Below are positions 61,499-64,000 of a stretch of DNA of 64,000 bases, piece after piece. The stretch comes from Flavobacteriales bacterium (lineage in GTDB: Bacteria; Bacteroidota; Bacteroidia; Flavobacteriales_F; PHOS-HE28). Every line of letters begins with the position of its first letter. Within the stretch, counting starts at the first letter, position 1. A program made the translations under genes and the position numbers. Location of the stretch: NCBI GenBank assembly GCA_016717305.1, contig JADKFY010000014.1, positions 65,845 through 129,844 on the forward strand. The letters are read 5' to 3'. The notes under the pieces were generated by a model. It saw nothing but the letters and a program-made list of their open reading frames with translations. It made no database searches and was not told the origin of the DNA.

Positions 61499-62551
61499 TC
61501 AAGCGATCGCCAAGGTGTTGCCGTAGGCGGCCAAATGCTCGTAGGCCACGCGCACACTATCCGTATCGGCCAGGGCTTCTTTGCGCTTGCTCCACAACTT
61601 CATACGTTCTTGGATAGCGGCGACATCCAGCTGCGCATCGTCGTTGAGGATGTAAGCCACGGAGGCCAGCAACTCCAACGCGTAGGTGGAGCGGAAGCCA
61701 GCAACCAGATCGGTGAGCCGTTCCAAGCGGGCATGCTGGTCCGCATTCAGGGTGCGACCTATGTAAGCCTCCACTTCTGCACGGCGCGCATAGTTCAAGG
61801 ACAACTCTTCGAACGGCTTGGCATCGTGCTGCTCCAGACCTTGCAGGTAGGCTCCGTTCAGGTCGTAGAGCACGTGTTGTACTTGCACCGAGTAAGGCCC
61901 ATAGCTGGCGGCTTTGAACTCCAATGGTTGCAATTGTTTCTCGCCCAAGAGCTTCAAGAAGAAGGCGAGCTTATTGGCCACGAAGAGGCTTGCCGGTTCG
62001 CCCAAGCGCTCGAAGTTGAACAGGGCGTGCAACAACATGGCCCGGCCTGGGGTCAACTTCACTTCCCGACCTGCTTCCTTTTGGAGCACTTGCTTGATCT
62101 GCGCAGAAGGTTCGTAGACCACCACGCTTACATCCAAACCACCGAGGTGCGCCTCGATCATCGGCTTCACCTTGGCCCACTGCAGGCCACCGTTGCCGCA
62201 TCCCAGTGGCGGCAACGCAATGCTCTTGATGTTGCGTTCCGCGATCAATGCGACCAACGCATTCAATCCATCTTCGATGTACGCGTAACTGGAGCGGTGC
62301 TTCCAATCCTTCTTCGTGGGGAAATTGATGATCAGCCGTTCGCCATGCAGGTCCGAGTCCTTCACGGCAAGCAGTTTGCCCACGGTGAGTTCACCGCTCT
62401 TGCAGGCCTCCTTGTACAGTTTCAAGTTGGTCTTGAAGCGTTCTGCGAATTGCAGGGCGATGCCCTTGCCCATTACACCAACCGTGTTCACGGTATTCAC
62501 CAAGGCCTCGGTATCGGCCTCTAGTAGATTGCCTGTGGTATAGGTGATCAT
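61499..62551 (-). CDS. darG: DarG-type antitoxin (macrodomain ADP-ribosylglycohydrolase)
   Basis: 350 residues from ATG 62551. Residues 1-155 are a macrodomain: GNLLEADTEALVNTVNTVGVMGKGIALQF (ADP-ribose loop), KDWKHRSSYAYIEDGL and PPLGCGNGGLQW. The C-terminal 190 residues are helical with the DarG-type SASYGPYSVQVQHVLYDLNGAYL region that contacts DarT. The protein removes thymidine ADP-ribosylation from DNA and blocks the toxin. The ATG overlaps the DarT stop (TAATG), so the pair is translationally coupled, toxin first. Confidence 0.93.
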   Translation of the reverse strand: MITYTTGNLLEADTEALVNTVNTVGVMGKGIALQFAERFKTNLKLYKEACKSGELTVGKLLAVKDSDLHGERLIINFPTKKDWKHRSSYAYIEDGLNALVALIAERNIKSIALPPLGCGNGGLQWAKVKPMIEAHLGGLDVSVVVYEPSAQIKQVLQKEAGREVKLTPGRAMLLHALFNFERLGEPASLFVANKLAFFLKLLGEKQLQPLEFKAASYGPYSVQVQHVLYDLNGAYLQGLEQHDAKPFEELSLNYARRAEVEAYIGRTLNADQHARLERLTDLVAGFRSTYALELLASVAYILNDDAQLDVAAIQERMKLWSKRKEALADTDSVRVAYEHLAAYGNTLAIA

Positions 62552-63249
62552 TAGCTGAAGAACCACTTGCGTTGCTGATCAACCATCACTTTGATGTCCA
62601 GATCACGTGCGCTGACCAATGCCTCCATTTCCGCTCTTCGTTCCGTGTCCAAAACTAACAACGCGGCGATACATGCGACCGGTACATGCCCATGCACCAG
62701 GAATTCCGAATGCTTGCGTCGGATCCGGTCCGGACCATGCTCCGCGATCCGGAAATCGTCGGACCCGATCGCGTCCCAGTCCAGTTGGTCCATTTCGCCG
62801 AGTTCAGTGTACGTCTTGGAGATATTCACCTTGGCATTGCCATCGGTGTAAAAGTACCGGCAGCCCGCCTCCAGGATGCGCTGTAGGGGGCAGTGGATAA
62901 TAACAAGATCACGTTGGGCGCGCCGCGGTAAACCGTGCTTGCCCGTGATGATGTTGAGCAGCATGGGTGTATGCCCACAGAAATAGAAGGGTACGTAGTC
63001 GCCGAGCTCGCCGTAGCCTTCAATGCCTACCGGCTGTGCAGTGCGCTTGCCTACAATTTCCGGATGCCCGATGTCCACGTATGCAGGGTCGAATTGCGGG
63101 TGGCCCCGGTTGCATATTCCATGCTCCAGAATGTGCGCAATGTTCGCATGGTGGACCATGCGGAACAGATCGATGCGTTCTGGGTACGGTCGGTTTGTCT
63201 TGTAGGTCTTCACCCAACAAGTGATTTGCCGGAATAACGTTTCCTTCAC
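62551..63249 (-). CDS. darT: DarT-type toxin (DNA thymidine ADP-ribosyltransferase, DUF4433)
   Basis: 232 residues. The DUF4433/DarT core reads LFRMVHHANIAHILEHGI (NAD-binding Arg near the start), GDYVPFYFCGHTPMLLNI and CRYFYTDGNAK. The catalytic Glu is in RRKHSEFLVHGHVP, residue about 196. DarT transfers ADP-ribose to thymidine in single-stranded DNA. The start is GTG at 63249 with an excellent Shine-Dalgarno GGAGGTGA (63253-63260) 6 bases before it. That is rare in Bacteroidota and unlike every other start examined in this window. All catalytic landmarks are intact, so the toxin should be active. Upstream, 63250-63505 has no gene I can identify. Confidence 0.93.
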   Translation of the reverse strand: MKETLFRQITCWVKTYKTNRPYPERIDLFRMVHHANIAHILEHGICNRGHPQFDPAYVDIGHPEIVGKRTAQPVGIEGYGELGDYVPFYFCGHTPMLLNIITGKHGLPRRAQRDLVIIHCPLQRILEAGCRYFYTDGNAKVNISKTYTELGEMDQLDWDAIGSDDFRIAEHGPDRIRRKHSEFLVHGHVPVACIAALLVLDTERRAEMEALVSARDLDIKVMVDQQRKWFFS

Positions 63250-63252
63250 GCT

Positions 63253-63260
63253 TCACCTCC
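63253..63260 (-). promoter_or_regulatory. Strong Shine-Dalgarno before darT
   Basis: On the minus strand GGAGGTGA sits six bases before the GTG start of darT. Bacteroidota ribosomes generally do not depend on such sites, so it may mark the toxin-antitoxin pair as acquired DNA and it decides the otherwise ambiguous GTG start. Confidence 0.7.
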
Positions 63261-63505
63261 CCCTCCGTGCACATCCGGCGCTGGCGTTCTCGGGATCGGG
63301 TGCTCCATGCGGGGGTGTACCGCAAGGGGGGTTTGTGGAGGGATGTTGGAGCGTGATGCGGCCAGGGTTGCCTCATGATTAATGCAAGAATGGTTGTCGG
63401 TTCGGTTACCACTGGTTCGGGTCCAAAACCACAATTGGACAGGCGATCATGATCACGATGTGTTCGAGCGCGTGGATGTATGTTTGAGCGAGCATAGCGA
63501 TAAAC

Positions 63506-64000
63506 ATGGCATACAAGATCACGTCGCTCTCTTTCTCCTCGTTTCAATACTGTCGTGCTCCGCGCAGGACACCATGTATCTGATGAATGGGGATACCATG
63601 GCCGTGAAGGTGACAGAGGTGTCCGAAACAGAAGTGCGGTATAAGCTGCAGAGCAACTTGAATGGGCCCGCCTATGTGATCGCGAAGACCAAAATATTCA
63701 TGGTCGAATACGAGAACGGGAGCAAGGATGTATTTGCGCGTGAGAATACCACGACACCCGCACCGAGAATGGGAGACCCCACAGTAACTGCGAAGAGAAC
63801 AGAACTAGAAAAGTTGCATAGGCGAAAACTTGGAGGAGGGATCGCTGGGGTCATTTGCGGAAGCGTGGGAACGGCTGTTGCGGGCAGTGCATTTGCTTAT
63901 TCGCTCACAGCTGATCTTGAACCACCTAGCCGTGTGGAAGACAAAACTATTGTCTTTGGTTTTGCAACGTTGTTCAGCATTGTGGTCTTATCTGCTGGGA
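63506..64000 (+). CDS. Secreted or lipoprotein of unknown function, cut off by the window end, probable 1-base frameshift
   Basis: From ATG 63506 the reading MAYKITSLSF switches near the TTT run at 63532-63534 to a frame giving LLVSILSCSAQDTMYLMNGDTMAVKV, together a perfect signal peptide. This again looks like one lost homopolymer base. The body has beta-strand repeats (VTEVSETEVRYKLQ, TKIFMVEYENG) as in small Bacteroidota proteins that describe metadata or stress response. It then has a hydrophobic stretch (GGGIAGVICGSVGTAVAGSAFAYSL) and continues past 64000. In-frame starts at 63382 (ATG) or 63484 (TTG) are alternatives without a frameshift. Confidence 0.6.

Overview
The window reads as chromosomal DNA of a Bacteroidota bacterium, most likely from the order Flavobacteriales. 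The evidence is eight secreted proteins carrying type IX secretion (T9SS) C-terminal sorting domains, a DUF4175 / RsbW-like ATPase / YbeY cluster, a Na/Pi cotransporter with PhoU tail, a NucH-type exonuclease, recurrent TAnnTTTG-like -7 promoter boxes, and almost no Shine-Dalgarno sequences. No rRNA, tRNA, CRISPR array, prophage or insertion sequence was recognised.

Layout. 1-4.5 kb: M28 peptidase, a frameshifted TlpA-like lipoprotein, and an ALDH7-type aldehyde dehydrogenase. 4.7-7.6 kb: a methyltransferase and mnmG, with three 19-nt identical parS-like sites in and around them, which points to the origin-proximal part of the chromosome. 7.8-15.8 kb: a tight six-gene operon of unknown function (coiled-coil protein, two unknown soluble proteins, an AAA+ ATPase, two membrane proteins). 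This is the best candidate for an undescribed system. 15.9-21 kb: small acetyltransferase, outer-membrane protein, and a DUF2339/DUF3999-like membrane pair. 21-25.3 kb: DUF4175 protein, RsbW-like ATPase, YbeY. 25.4-43.2 kb: T9SS cargo, a PEBP protein, a TPR-adenylate cyclase, NucH, a PIG-V-like glycosyltransferase, a Na/Pi cotransporter and two very repetitive gliding-motility-type surface proteins. 43.5-50.9 kb: GIY-YIG protein, a dead short-chain dehydrogenase remnant, an SDR-DUF2867 protein, SOUL and DUF1206 proteins, small secreted proteins. 51-54.2 kb: a composite inverted/tandem repeat, a PKD-type T9SS protein, an AI-2E-family permease. 54.2-64 kb: universal-stress remnant, a split kinase/phosphotransferase pair, Hsp20, a delta-60 repeat protein, a Cas4-like DUF2779 nuclease, a DarT-DarG toxin-antitoxin pair, and a secreted protein cut by the window end.

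A second theme is the number of single-base frameshifts. Several sit at or beside short homopolymers (about 2206, 34063, 58573, 63532), others do not (about 25660, 44100). Some of these genes therefore look like sequencing or assembly indels, while the dehydrogenase fragment at 44.4-44.8 kb and the universal-stress fragment at 54.3 kb look like real gene decay. Function calls rest on motif recognition by eye; no database search was possible.
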